Assembly: GCA_964016885.1 (NCBI GenBank)
Contig: OZ024743.1
Span: 80,989,467-81,053,466 of the forward strand
Length of the DNA: 64,000 nt
Direction of reading: 5' to 3'
Source: Eledone cirrhosa
Lineage: Eukaryota; Mollusca; Cephalopoda; Octopoda; Eledonidae
The notes below the pieces were generated by a model. The model ran no database searches. It had not been told where the DNA came from and worked only from the letters and a program-made list of their open reading frames with translations. The translations under genes and the position numbers were made by a program. Positions 22,310 to 32,268 of the stretch are shown piece after piece (the stretch's first letter is position 1; each line of letters opens with the position of its first letter).

Positions 22310-23056
22310 CTATTTCGTCAATAACACATTATTTTTTTTTTTTTTTTTATTAAAGATTGTCGTTTTAATACGTTCAGCAAGAGTGATATTTATACATGAG
22401 TTAATTTCACTCTGGAAGATTTCGTTGTGGGAAATTTTCAATTGTTTATACTTTTGATTATTATCATTATCGATAGTATTTTCCACAACAGTCGAGGAAG
22501 ACTCGGATGGTACACGTGGTGTCAAGTTTCTTCGATTATTATTATTATTTCTTCGATTATTATTATTATCGATAGTGTTTTCCCCAGCATTCGGGGTAGA
22601 CTTAGATGGTACAGGTGGTGTTAAGTTTCTTACAGGCATAGTTGTTTCAAGACGCTGTTCGACCTGACTGCTAGGAAGTCTAGTAGCATGGCGACCTGTA
22701 GCACGTGTTGTTGATAACATGTTTGTTGTGGGGGACTTACAATTAATAATATTTATCTTATTTTTACGTTCAACAAACGTCGCTTGTTGGCGTAATTGTT
22801 TTGCTGTGAAATAATTTAGCTCTGGGTGCATTTCGTCCCAGTGTAGCTTCATTCTATTCATATAACCAATGGAGGGATTGTTTTTTGCCATTTTATAACA
22901 ATTAAATAAATCATTATTAAGTTCGCAACTCCAAGAGAAATACGATTTATAATTTCGGTTTCTTCTGTAGCTACAACTGAATAAAGTTTGATAACCTTCC
23001 TTGTTATTTGTATTCGATACTTCCTTAATTTTTTTGTTGATGTTATGTTCAGCCAT
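22310..23056 (-). pseudogene. R4 copy B: N-terminal region (248 codons)
   Basis: The start at 23056 (MAEHNINKK) is the first methionine of this frame; a second short overlapping frame starts at 23070 but lacks the conserved text. Residues ~35-100 (RNRNYKSYFSWSCELNNDL to FTAKQLRQQATFVERK) align with residues 10-75 of copy D, so this is a conserved N-terminal domain of the family. It is followed by an Asn-rich, Pro/Ser-rich linker in which a ~40-bp unit (PSKSTPNAGENTIDN / PSESSSTVVENTIDN) is duplicated. The frame runs into a poly-A/T slip near 22330. Confidence 0.75.
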
Positions 23057-23266
23057 GCTGTTTGTAGCAAATCCTTGTAAAATGAATTATGTATTTAGTC
23101 GGATATCTCTACGAATTCGAATAAAAGGTGTCTTCAGAAGGGATAGTTAGAAGAATAACCAGTTATTCAACCTGGCTGTAGTTGTGGCATTACTGTCGGA
23201 GATAGTATTCATCTTAAATTTAATAAATAGTCTCCCACGCCAAAATATGCGACTGATCGCGTTGAT

Positions 23267-23383
23267 TGTCTATGTATGTATTTTGTTTGTATGTATTGTA
23301 TGTATGTATATATGTATGTATGTGTGCATGTATGTATGTATGTATGTATGTATGTATGTATGTATGTATGTATGTATGTATGT

Positions 23384-23409
<26 letters not shown>
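23267..23409. repeat. (TATG)n and (GT)n microsatellite between copies B and C
   Basis: A TATG array and a short GT run, ending at the palindromic pair of R4 3' tails at 23410. Confidence 0.95.
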
Positions 23410-23415
<6 letters not shown>

Positions 23416-23463
23416 TCTTCTTGTTTTAAAAATTTGTGAAATTATAAAACCAGAAGAACATAC
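23410..23463. repeat. palindromic pair of R4 3'-terminal tails
   Basis: GTATGTTCTTCTTGTTTT (23410-23427) faces AAAACCAGAAGAACATAC (23446-23463). Both are the last 18 bp of the R4 element, pointing away from each other, with AATTTGTGAAATTAT between. Microsatellite polarity switches here from TATG on the left to CATA on the right. Confidence 0.85.
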
Positions 23464-23830
23464 ACATACACACACATACATACATACATGCATACACACA
23501 TACATACATACATACATACATACACACACACATACATACATACATACACTCATGCATACATACAAGCATACATTCATACATACACGCATACATACACACA
23601 TACATACATACATACACACACACATACATACATACATACATACATACACACATACACACATACATACATACACACATACATACATACATACATACATACA
23701 TACATACATACATACACACACACAGACATACATACATACACGCATACACACATACATACATTCATACATACACGCATACATACACACATACATACATACA
23801 TACACACACACATACATACATACATAGATA
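23464..23830. repeat. (CATA)n microsatellite, 5' flank of R4 copy C
   Basis: About 370 bp of CATA with CACA and CATT variants. It runs straight into the truncated 5' end of copy C (ACATATTTCAGGGAGACAG). Confidence 0.96.
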
Positions 23831-23855
23831 CATATTTCAGGGAGACAGTCTCTCT

Positions 23856-24300
23856 GTGATATTATTCATCCTGTCATTAAACCCCTTGTCCTTTCTGCTC
23901 AAGAAATGTGAAGGATACATCATTGGCTCACAAGAAGACAGAAATACGAACCTAACCCATAATTTCTTTGCGGACGATCTGAAACTCTATGCCAAGAAAA
24001 TGGATGGGATGAAGAAAAATCTTGACCTGGTTACGTTCTCAAAGGATATAGGAATGGAGTTTGGCCAAGATAAATGCTCATATATGACTAAAGCGGGGAA
24101 AAACAACAACCCAATCTAGCAATATTGTTATCAATGGCCTAAATGTTTCACCGATATCTGATGAGGACTGCTACAGATACCTGGGGATAGATGAAAACAC
24201 ATTCTATAATGGTATCTATAATAACGAACGAGTAACCAGGGAACACTACACCCGATTAAGAAAGATCTGGTCATCGGAACTCTCTGCGCAAAACAAAACA
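23856..24300 (+). pseudogene. R4 copy C: RT palm fragment
   Basis: Reads ILSLNPLSFLLKKCEGYIIG, FFADDLKLYAKKMDG and GMEFGQDKCSYMT. The active site is FADD here and FVDD in A, B and D. Single-base changes near 24040 and 24095 shift the frame; homologous text continues to 24300 in another frame. Confidence 0.8.
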
Positions 24301-25280
24301 GTGGCTCAAAATGTGTTTGCTGTGCCTGTCCTAACACCAACGTTTGGAATACTCAATTGGACGATAGACGAAATCCGAGCAATTGATGTTAGAACTCGAA
24401 AAATACTGAACAACACCGGAAACTTCCACTTCAACAGTGACATAGACCGCCTTTACTTGAAACGTAAGCAGGGAGGCAGAGGCCTAACATCAGTCCAGAC
24501 AACATTTGAATGTCGTATCATATCTCTCCGACAAAATCTACGAACGTCGAGGCGTAGTAACGCGTCTCTCGAGCAAGTCTATCTGCATGAAACAGATAAG
24601 ATCATGAGAGTTGGGAAGGAACTCCTCCAGAGATGTTCCCTGTGTGCTAATCAAAAATTCACACCCAGGGAAGTCGCTCAGCAGTATCGCAGTGAATCCA
24701 TGGATGAAAAACTGGATGCTTATCAGCAAAAAATCATGCATGGATATGTTGCCAGGAAGCTCCAGAATGAGAGTAATATAGATCCGGAAAGTAGTTTATT
24801 TTGGACCAACAACCGCTATTTGGCTCCCACTTTGAAGGATACGCTTTTGCAATCCAAGAACAGGAGATTAACACGAAATACCTGATTCACAAAAGAGATA
24901 GGGATGCAGGCAAAACACCTAGATGTGATAACAAGTGCAGACTCTGCAGAATTAACATCGAGGATATCACCCATGTCATCAGCAGTTGTCCAAAGATGTC
25001 ATCGCGGTACTATCTACCTATGAGGCATGATGTAGTGGCCAAAGCACTGAACAATGCAGTTTGTAAAAAAGATAGCCCCGATAATAAACACATTAAAAGC
25101 TACAGCAATATGGAAGACATCCATATACATAATATGAAAGAGTACTGGTGGAATGTTCCAGTAAAAACCCCAATAAAATGCAGGCATAACAGACCAGATA
25201 TAATGATATGGGTCAGGGGAAAGAAAGCATGCACAGTAGTGGAAATTAGCTTCCCAGCAGATGCCAATATAATATCATAG
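24301..25280 (+). pseudogene. R4 copy C: linker, zinc finger and nuclease start
   Basis: Frames 24301-24885 and 24801-25280 join through a one-base shift near 24810. They contain the ~155-codon segment deleted from copy B (VPVLTPTFGILNWTIDEIRA ... KQGGRGLTSVQTTFE), the CRLCRINIEDITHVISSC finger, and RPDIMIWVRGKKACTVVEIS. A TAG at 25278 follows. Confidence 0.85.
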
Positions 25281-25358
25281 TTTAGCGAAAAGGAGGATAT
25301 TTATGCAGAACTGCTGAGAAATCTGCAGATATTCCAACTTGATTACACCTTCAGATTT

Positions 25359-25631
25359 ATGCCTGTGATTATTGGGGCACTGGGGTGTTTTGCCTGCATC
25401 CCATACTTACATATATACACACAGATATACATATATACGTACATACAAACATACATACATATACATGTGATTATCGGGGCACTGGGGTATGTTAGTAACT
25501 GCCTCAATACAAATCTTGAGAAGCTTGGCTTCAGAGGAACAGAAAGAACACAACTAGTTAGGAAATTACAAGTACAATCAATTAATGGAACAGTAAAAAT
25601 ATGTAAAACATTCCAAACATTTTGCATCTAA
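25359..25631 (+). pseudogene. R4 copy C: C-terminal end with internal insertion
   Basis: The C-terminal text (NLEKLGF, TQLVRKLQVQSINGTVKICK) is interrupted after VIIGALG by ~79 bp (25387-25465). A 23-bp direct repeat flanks the insert: TGTGATTATTGGGGCACTGG... at 25364-25386 and again at 25466-25488, with one mismatch. The insert starts with an 18-base inverted copy of the element's own 24902-24919 region and continues as CATA/TATA repeat. Confidence 0.85.
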
Positions 25632-25869
25632 TAACTGCATATACACATGTACAGATACACATGCACACATACAACTCAAAACATCCACATCCACACATAC
25701 AATAAAATCCTATCTACACATGCATGCATGCATATATAATCTACCTAGTTGATGTTGTGTAAATTCCAATGAGAGAATCTTGTGTCTATGTTAGAAACCG
25801 ACTCTCTCTCTATTGGGAAAAAATTTGTAAAATTATATAACCAGAAGAACATACAAGCATATATACATA

Positions 25870-26212
25870 AATTATGAGCAGCTGTCCAAATAAGGTCTGC
25901 AAGTTATTACCTTCTCATGAAAGCTGCCACAGGCCAACTATTCCCATTGCTATCCACAGTAAAATATTGCTCTGCTGGTCAAACCTAAATCCCTCCTCAA
26001 CGACAATGTATCCACGACGTTAAAAACAAGCAATGGTGGAACTTCCCAATAAAAACAGCAATCCAGTAAAAACTCAACAGGCCAAATATCAAACACTGAA
26101 CACATTTCATGGACAGTTATAGAGATCAGCTGTCCAGCATATGTGAATGAATCGTCCAAATTTGAAGAAAAGGAAAGTAACTATAGTGAGCTAATGTGAA
26201 ACTTAAAAGGTT
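25870..26212 (+). pseudogene. R4-related relic F: diverged zinc finger and nuclease
   Basis: No long frame survives, but the conceptual translation shows MSSCPNKVCKLLPSHE (compare SSCPKMSSRYYLPMRH), then QWWNFPIKTAI and LNRPNI, and in another frame VIEISCPAYVNESSKFEEKE (compare VVEISCPADANIISKISEKE). It is clearly related to copies A-E but more diverged than A, B, C and E are from each other, so it is an older insertion or a third subfamily. Copy C ends just upstream and may have landed beside it. Confidence 0.65.
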
Positions 26213-26404
26213 TTTTTTTTTATCTCTTTTATAGTTTTTCACGTTTTATAGTTTTAACTGATCTGGGTTATATGTTGTTACAAATTTGAACAAAGTGTGG
26301 AAATGCTGGGGATTTCCAAGATAAAATTAATCAAATTCATCCCATCTTTCATCTGTATCCCAGCTCAAAAGAAGAAACCCTGAGGTCACTCTCTAACATT
26401 AACA

Positions 26405-26580
26405 TGTTGGTGATTTAGTGTAAGGGTTAGCGCAGTAAAACTATATATTGAAAGTGTGTTTCTAGTCCTACAGGCAGTGGCTGTCTCCTGGTTTCATATG
26501 CCTAAATTATCAGACTATTTTCACAGCCAGAAAACGTTGATGCTTCTAACTTTTAAATTCAATATTTCCTATCACTCAAC
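26405..26580 (+). mobile_element. tRNA-like SINE family 3, copy 1
   Basis: The head TTTAGTGTAAGGGTTAGCGC resembles a tRNA D-arm/A box. Downstream text (TATCAGACTATTTTCACAGC, CAGAAAACGTTGATG) aligns with the copy at 26650-26790. The B box is degraded. No clear target-site duplication is visible. Confidence 0.5.
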
Positions 26581-26649
26581 GGTTCATAAATAGTTTATTT
26601 ATATACGTACGGCTTCATTAAAAAGGCTAAATATAGGAGATAAATATGT

Positions 26650-26790
26650 CGGTAGAGCTTTAGTGTAATGGTTAGCATGGCGAATCAGTATATTTCTTCC
26701 GTCTCCGGGGGTGTATATGTTGAAATAACTAATTTTTATAGTCAGACAACATTGATATTTGCAACATAAAATTTAAAACAGACACATTCA
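26650..26790 (+). mobile_element. tRNA-like SINE family 3, copy 2
   Basis: The head CTTTAGTGTAATGGTTAGCA is followed by a body TTATAGTCAGACAACATTGA matching the preceding copy. It ends near a TA array. Confidence 0.5.
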
Positions 26791-26795
<5 letters not shown>

Positions 26796-26864
<69 letters not shown>

Positions 26865-26884
26865 TATATATATATATATATATA
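26796..26884. repeat. (TA)n microsatellite with TAAA interruption
   Basis: About 90 bp of TA with one AAATAAATAAA break, abutting repeat family 2. Confidence 0.96.
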
Positions 26885-27030
26885 TTATGAAGAGAGAAGA
26901 AACATTTAGATATAATTAGTAATAAAATGTATCATACCTAAACTGTTCCTAAATTCCTCGACTACGTAGTTTCGTGGCATAAACAAAAACAATATATCAA
27001 AGATATAGAGTCCTTGCGAGGTCTGCCGAC
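26885..27030. repeat. dispersed repeat family 2, copy 2
   Basis: Matches 11386-11540: AAGAAACATTTAGATATAAT, CTCGACTACGTAGTTTCGTG and GAGGTCTGCCGACTT. Confidence 0.75.
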
Positions 27031-27099
27031 TTATCAAGAGGATACCTCATTTTACTAGTCTCAAGAACGCGTCTACACGACGTGAGAAAGAATCCCAAA

Positions 27100-27114
27100 A
27101 GTGTGTGTGTGTGC

Positions 27115-27164
<50 letters not shown>

Positions 27165-27165
27165 G

Positions 27166-27200
<35 letters not shown>

Positions 27201-27265
27201 GTATATGTGTGTGTGTGTATATATTTATATATATTTGCATATATATGTGTGTGTGTGCGTGTGTA
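27100..27265. repeat. GT/TA/CA compound microsatellite
   Basis: GTGTGCATG-TA-CATGCACAC is palindromic around the TA core at about 27118-27160. Further CA, TA and GT runs follow. Confidence 0.95.
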
Positions 27266-27499
27266 ATCTGAGTTTTTCGAATATTAATAATAATATTCGA
27301 TTCGTTTGCAATTATGCAAACAAGCCTCTTTTTAAAGCCATGTCAGTAGAATGGGTCCTTCATTCTTGCTCTTGTATTGGCATGTAAACACAACTGCAGA
27401 CACGAATGTTTCTGGGGGACTACATCAGTGCAGTTCACCGTTGACCTAACAGATGTCAGAGCTAGTGAAAATATATGATACTTTCCAAAATATACAGTG

Positions 27500-28660
27500 A
27501 CTGATCAGCCTGATTTGGATATTAGCAGACAGGCTGATCAGTCAGATCTGCATATTAGCAGATCCACTGATCAGCCAGTCTCTGTGTTTTGTCTTCTTAA
27601 GACCAAGTACATCAGCCTCAACACTGTAAACCTGTTTTAAACTGTTCCCAAGTTCCATTAAAGACGACGTTGTCAAGTTCATTTGAAGAGCATCTAGTAT
27701 TTCTACACTTTGCAATTTTAACACATCTACACGTTCTGGCGTTTGTACCCCTGCTGCTCTCAATGTTCTCATCGCAACCTTCATCTTGCCATGCATAAGT
27801 TTGTGATCTGTACTACATTCTGCACCATGCATTACTCTGACAGAGCAGATATCCTGGAGGTCTCTCTTCCTAGTGATGATGTAATCCAATATGTGTCCAT
27901 GTTTCGATTTTGGATGTATCCACGTTGCCTTGTGGAAATCCTTTTACTGAAGAAATGTGTAAAATGCAACCAACTGAAACTCAGTGGATAATTGCAGAAG
28001 GAGAAGACCATTGGCATTCATCTTGTCCATGGCGTGACGTCCTGAAACATTCCAGATGTGGTCGTCCTTTCCCACATGTGCATTAAAATCTCCAAGAAGC
28101 AAGATCTTATCTGAATATGGAATTGATGTTATACACCTTCGTAAATCTTGGTAAAAAGCCATGATTGATTCTTGGCTACCCTGCAGGACAGTCCTGAAAC
28201 ATCCCTAGAAAGAGGAACTCTTAACCTCATGATACGATCCCTAATGCTTTGTGGTTTATCCAGTTGTTTTGTGATCTCATCCTTTCCTTTTCTCCCCATT
28301 TGGTTTTCCTTTCCAGAAGAACGTATAGCCAGCACTCCTCTCTGATATATGACCTTCTCCACTAAGACAGCTTTCAGTGTGTGCAGCTATATCAATAATA
28401 TATCTGCTCAACTCTCTGCTAACAATAGCAGTCCTACGTTCTGGATTGGTTGATGGTTCCCTGTCAACAAGTGTTCCTATGTTCCACGTCACAACATTCA
28501 GTGCTATTCTATTATTTTTGGAAATTATTATTATTTTTCTCCTATCTCCTGCGGGTATGAACAGCCGTCAGCCGCAGGTTGCTGACCAGCTTGATGGTGG
28601 AACAGACAATGTTTGGGTCACCCTTTCTAGACCTCTCCCAAGATTTGGGTGAGCAGTGTT
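27500..28660 (-). pseudogene. APE-type LINE relic: endonuclease domain
   Basis: Overlapping minus-strand frames (28277-28492, 28129-28362, 27944-28162, 27542-27889) give the apurinic-type endonuclease blocks in order: MTWNIGTL, AHTESCLSGE (catalytic Glu), LLLGDFNAHVG (Asp and Asn) and TDHKLMHGK (terminal Asp-His). The text is like the LINE-derived 'craniofacial development protein 2-like' models in animal genomes. The RT part is missing, so only the 5' part of an ORF2 is here. At least three frameshifts separate the blocks. The left end has a small duplicated stretch around CTGATCAGCCTG. Confidence 0.8.
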
Positions 28661-29235
28661 CTCCTTGGAAAGGGCTGCTCAGTCACCAAAAAACTCCGCC
28701 CAAGCCAATTCCTATTCTGAAAACTGGCAACGACGTTAGATAAGCCTTAAGCCGCCTGTGTGCAGATTATCAACTGTATACCTCTAACTATTTAGGTCTG
28801 TACATGTCACTGCTTCCCCCATCACCACAGGGCTTAGAAGAGATATCTGTACAAGAAGATCATAGCAGGATGTACTTGTGTGATATATATGATGCTCTCT
28901 AAGTATCAACAGCCAGAATCCGATGACAAACAGATGGAAGATGATCGGTAGCTGTATCAACCGCAGGTATTTCAGTGCCCTTCTCTCAAAGAGAAAAAAA
29001 AAGGCTTTCCCAGATAAATAATTTGGTAAAAATGTATTTTAAAAGTTTAAAAGTTAGAAGTTAAAAGTTTGAAGTTTTAAAGTTTAAAGAAAAAAAATAT
29101 ATATAAATAGAATAAAATTATAATACACATTCACACGTAAATAATTCCACCCCCTCCCTACACAGTATATACATATATACAAGGTTAGATGGCTGTTCAC
29201 TCTCCTGCGTTCCTCCGTCTTTGGTCATGTCTTCT
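28661..29235. other. probable LINE 5' region and AT-rich sequence
   Basis: Continues leftward from the endonuclease start on the minus strand and could be the LINE's 5' untranslated part up to about 28860. I see no coding motif. 29030-29110 is A/T-rich with AAAGTTTAAAAGTT repeats. Confidence 0.35.
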
Positions 29236-29372
29236 TTTTCATTCCACAGGGTATCCAATCACCCTCCTCACCAAACAAGCTTGGTGGGTTGCCAGTTGAG
29301 TCGCCGACGACCCGACCATGTAACAGATTGTACTGGATTACATGTTACCAGTAGCACCCAAGAGCGACCTGA

Positions 29373-29374
<2 letters not shown>

Positions 29375-29438
<64 letters not shown>
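29375..29438. repeat. (TA)n microsatellite inside a dispersed repeat
   Basis: A TA run of about 64 bp between GAGCGACCTGACC and the SINE tail beginning GGCCTGCCCGCCCAGC. Confidence 0.95.
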
Positions 29439-29441
<3 letters not shown>

Positions 29442-29565
29442 CTGCCCGCCCAGCTAGTGGGATGGCGTTATCTTATGGCTAAAACAGCACTACGTGCTGT
29501 GACCAGCGGCGCCGATTGGCGCCCGACACACTGATCGGTCAAGGTGATCAAGGTGATATATATAT
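29439..29565 (+). mobile_element. 3' part of the SINE seen at 1-178
   Basis: 29439-29477 is the reverse complement of 1-39 with one change. It therefore shows the tail missing at the window start: GCACTACGTGCTGTGACC, GGCGCCGATTGGCGCC (a perfect palindrome) and CACACTGATCGGTCAAGG. The tRNA head is absent here. Confidence 0.7.
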
Positions 29566-30984
29566 TAGAATTGGTGCTCTGAAATACCGATATATATATG
29601 AATGTATATATAGTATATTTGGTAATACACTGTATGCTTAATTAAAAGCATTTTGAAGACCTTACGCTATTGTTTTAAAGTAGTGACTATGTCACTTCTT
29701 TTTTCAACAAACAAAGGAAGATAAGCTGACAGATCTGTTTCATACTGTTGGTAATCATCAGAGCTTAACACTCGCTTTGTCTGTTGAAAATTATACATAA
29801 ACGCATACATATACACACACTCACATAGACACACACACACACATATTACACATTTTTCGTATACATACATAGATATATACAATGATATTAAATAAATGGA
29901 AACTATATTTATAAAACCATATTTATTCTGTTATATATATTTTAAGGGTACCAAAACTTTGGTACGCCCTCATCAGAAAAAATACAAAGTTTGTTTTATA
30001 AATATTGACATAACCAAGAAAAATACCTTAACGGCTCAAGTTTTTCCTGCATAGTGAAGGAAAAGAGAAGAAAAGTAAGATATTTCAAATTATTAAAACG
30101 AGTATGCAAATGAGGTTGAGGTATAGGGCTGAAAAAACGTTATTTTTAGACGCTATGCAGAATTTAAATAATTAGGATATATGTATGTATGGGTAGGAAG
30201 AAGAAAAAAGAAAGAAGAGCTTGTATTTACGTTAATTTAAAAGGAATTAATAATTTGCAGGAATGGTGGAATATGATTCCAGAATTTAAAATTTATTTAA
30301 CTATATTATGAGTTATAATATTGTAGTTTGACAGTTTGATTTAATCAAATATATTATATGAAGAATTATGGTTGTAAGTACATTTTATCTTATTACATTA
30401 CAAGAGGTTGTAAGTATATAAATAACTATATAGATTAATAATTGTACATGTATAAGTATTATAGAAATAGAAATAAGTCAAAATTATTAGTTGTTTACAT
30501 TTCTCATATGAGTTACGAAGGATGTTGATTCTGCATTTTACATAAAAAAAACATGTAGTTCAAGTTGTAGGAGGAGAACAATTTATAGATTCAAATATTT
30601 TGTTCCAACATTGAAAATGTTTTCAGAATATTGTTAATGTAGCGAAGGTATATAGTTTATCATACATGTTATGTTATAATGTTTATGTTTGCACGATTGA
30701 AAAGGAAAAGATGACTCCAATCTTGTTTGCTAACCGTTAAATTTGATGAATGATTTACTCAGAAAATATATAGAGAAAATTATATATTATTTTGTGTTAG
30801 ATTAATTTCAATTATATATTATTTTAGTCGAAAGATGTGTGAAAGTTTGAAGATCAAAGAAGAGGAAAAAAGTATTGTGCATTTCGAAGAACTATCGTAA
30901 AGAGGATAACTTTCAGAATGTCAATTAACGATTATCAATCTACATCTACAAAAAAAATATATTTAGAGGGGTATCATTAAGAAA

Positions 30985-31162
30985 ATAATTGTTTCTACTT
31001 TTGGCACAAAGCCAGCAATTACTGGTACTTTATTTTATCGACCTCTTAAGGATGAAAGGCAAAGTTAACCTCGGCGGGATTTGAACTCAGAATGGCAAGG
31101 GCCGTAACTCAATGCGTCAAAGCATGGGCGTCCGACCCTCTACCGATACTGCCAATCCACCG
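30985..31162 (-). mobile_element. cephalopod tRNA-derived SINE, copy 3
   Basis: Same family as copy 1. A short deletion removes the CCCAGTGCATT part (AATTACTGGTAC). Flanks show no clear target-site duplication. Confidence 0.85.
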
Positions 31163-31275
31163 AACAATGTCAAATGGTAAAAATAGTAAAAATATTTAAA
31201 ATATTAAAAATTAAGAAGGAAAATCATTAAAGAAATTTAAATTAAAATTTTTAAAGAAAATACTCAGTAAATAAT

Positions 31276-31458
31276 TGTTTCTACTTTAGGCACAAGGCCA
31301 GCAATTACCCAGTGCATTACTGGTACTTTATTTTATCGACCCCGTAAGGATGAAAGGCAAAGTCAACCTCGGCGGGATTTGAACTCAGTTCGTTAAGGGA
31401 CGTAACACGCTGGCAAGCATGGCGTCCAACCCTCTACCGATACTGCCAATCCACCGCC
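31276..31458 (-). mobile_element. cephalopod tRNA-derived SINE, copy 4
   Basis: Perfect 13-bp target-site duplication CTCAGTAAATAAT at 31263-31275 and 31459-31471. It inserted about 110 bp from copy 3 in the same orientation. Confidence 0.92.
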
Positions 31459-31612
31459 CTCAGTAAATAATAAGATCATTTTAAAGGTGTATACGATATA
31501 GTCAAGTGTAATGAATATCATAAATTAAAAATACTTCTGAAAGTGGAATTTTGGCGATGTCTGCAACTAGAAAATAATTCTGTTTTAAGATTAATAGAGT
31601 TTTGACAGTTAA

Positions 31613-32020
31613 TTATATAAAAATTTCCTCGATACACAAGTTACAGAATCTTGAGAAAGCCATATTTCGGTATGCAGGTGCTTTCGAAATCGTTTCCCAG
31701 GATATTGAATAGTCTATATTGTTGTCTTTTAAATTCCAAATTAAATGTGAAAATGAAGTGGAAGATTTTTTTATCGGATCTAGTAAATGTGTTTTTATGG
31801 TTATAACAGCGTTCTTTGAATTGTGTAGAAGTGGCACCAATATAGTTAAATATTTTGTCTCTAGTTTTAACTGTGCATTTAAAATTACGTTTTTGTCTAA
31901 GCAATTATTTTGTAACGGAAAGTTTGATTTAATTGTACAGTTACATTTTCTGGAGTTGTTGTTATTCGGAACGGTAGTATATATATATCTATTAGAAAAG
32001 AGAAGTGAGGTTCTATACAA
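31613..32020 (-). pseudogene. Penelope-like GIY-YIG endonuclease fragment
   Basis: Two overlapping frames (31613-32020 and 31641-31904) together show a Cys-rich entry CNCTIKSNFPLQNNCLDKNV, then FNYIGATSTQFKERCYNHKN (the YIG and catalytic Arg region), then HLIWNLKDNNIDYSISWE and RFCNLCIEE. These blocks and their order match the C-terminal GIY-YIG nuclease of Penelope-like retroelements, which nicks DNA for element insertion. A frameshift splits the domain and the end after CNLC is truncated. Confidence 0.78.
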
Positions 32021-32268
32021 AACAGTGGATATAGAGAAAAGATGAAGTTGGTAATAGCACGGGAGATATATTTAAGGGTCTGTTTATTTTTTTGATTCGT
32101 CAAAGTGACATTATTGAAATATAAAATAAAAATATATATAATATAGAGGTTTACATATACATAAACTAGACAGAGCCGTAGATATATATATATATGTGTG
32201 TTTTTGGCAACCATTCACGGTGTGGCTCAATGACGAATTAATTCATTAAATAATCAACAATCAGAGCA

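Larger units (their letters stand above)
19660..23266 (-). mobile_element. R4/Dong-clade retrotransposon, copy B (full ends, internal deletion)
   Basis: It has the same two ends as copy A: 3' end AACCAGAAGAACAT at about 19660 and 5' end complement of GCGACTGATCGCGTTGA at about 23266. TATG arrays lie on both sides. At 3.6 kb it is shorter than A because roughly 460 bp of the RT thumb/linker is missing. Coding frames are longer and cleaner than in A. Wherever the two differ at a stop, B more often keeps the sense codon, so it is probably the younger insertion or derives from a fresher source. Confidence 0.87.
23831..25858 (+). mobile_element. R4/Dong-clade retrotransposon, copy C (5' truncated)
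   Basis: It begins within the RT block FQGDSL and ends with AACCAGAAGAACATAC at about 25856, the same 3' end as A and B. 5' truncation is typical of LINE insertion. The left flank is CATA repeat; the right flank is only a short ATATACATA-like stretch that then meets the older relic F. Copy C lies head to head with copy B. Confidence 0.87.
29935..32110 (-). mobile_element. Penelope-like element relic with two SINE insertions
   Basis: On the minus strand the GIY-YIG nuclease text lies at 31613-32020. The sequence CTGATGAGGGCGTACC near 29965-29980, followed by AAAGTTTTGGTACC, resembles the 3' ends of Penelope-like elements. Between them lie ~1.6 kb of AT-rich sequence, including SINEs at 30985-31162 and 31276-31458. 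The upstream reverse transcriptase is not recognisable. That both ends belong to one element is inferred. Confidence 0.5.
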
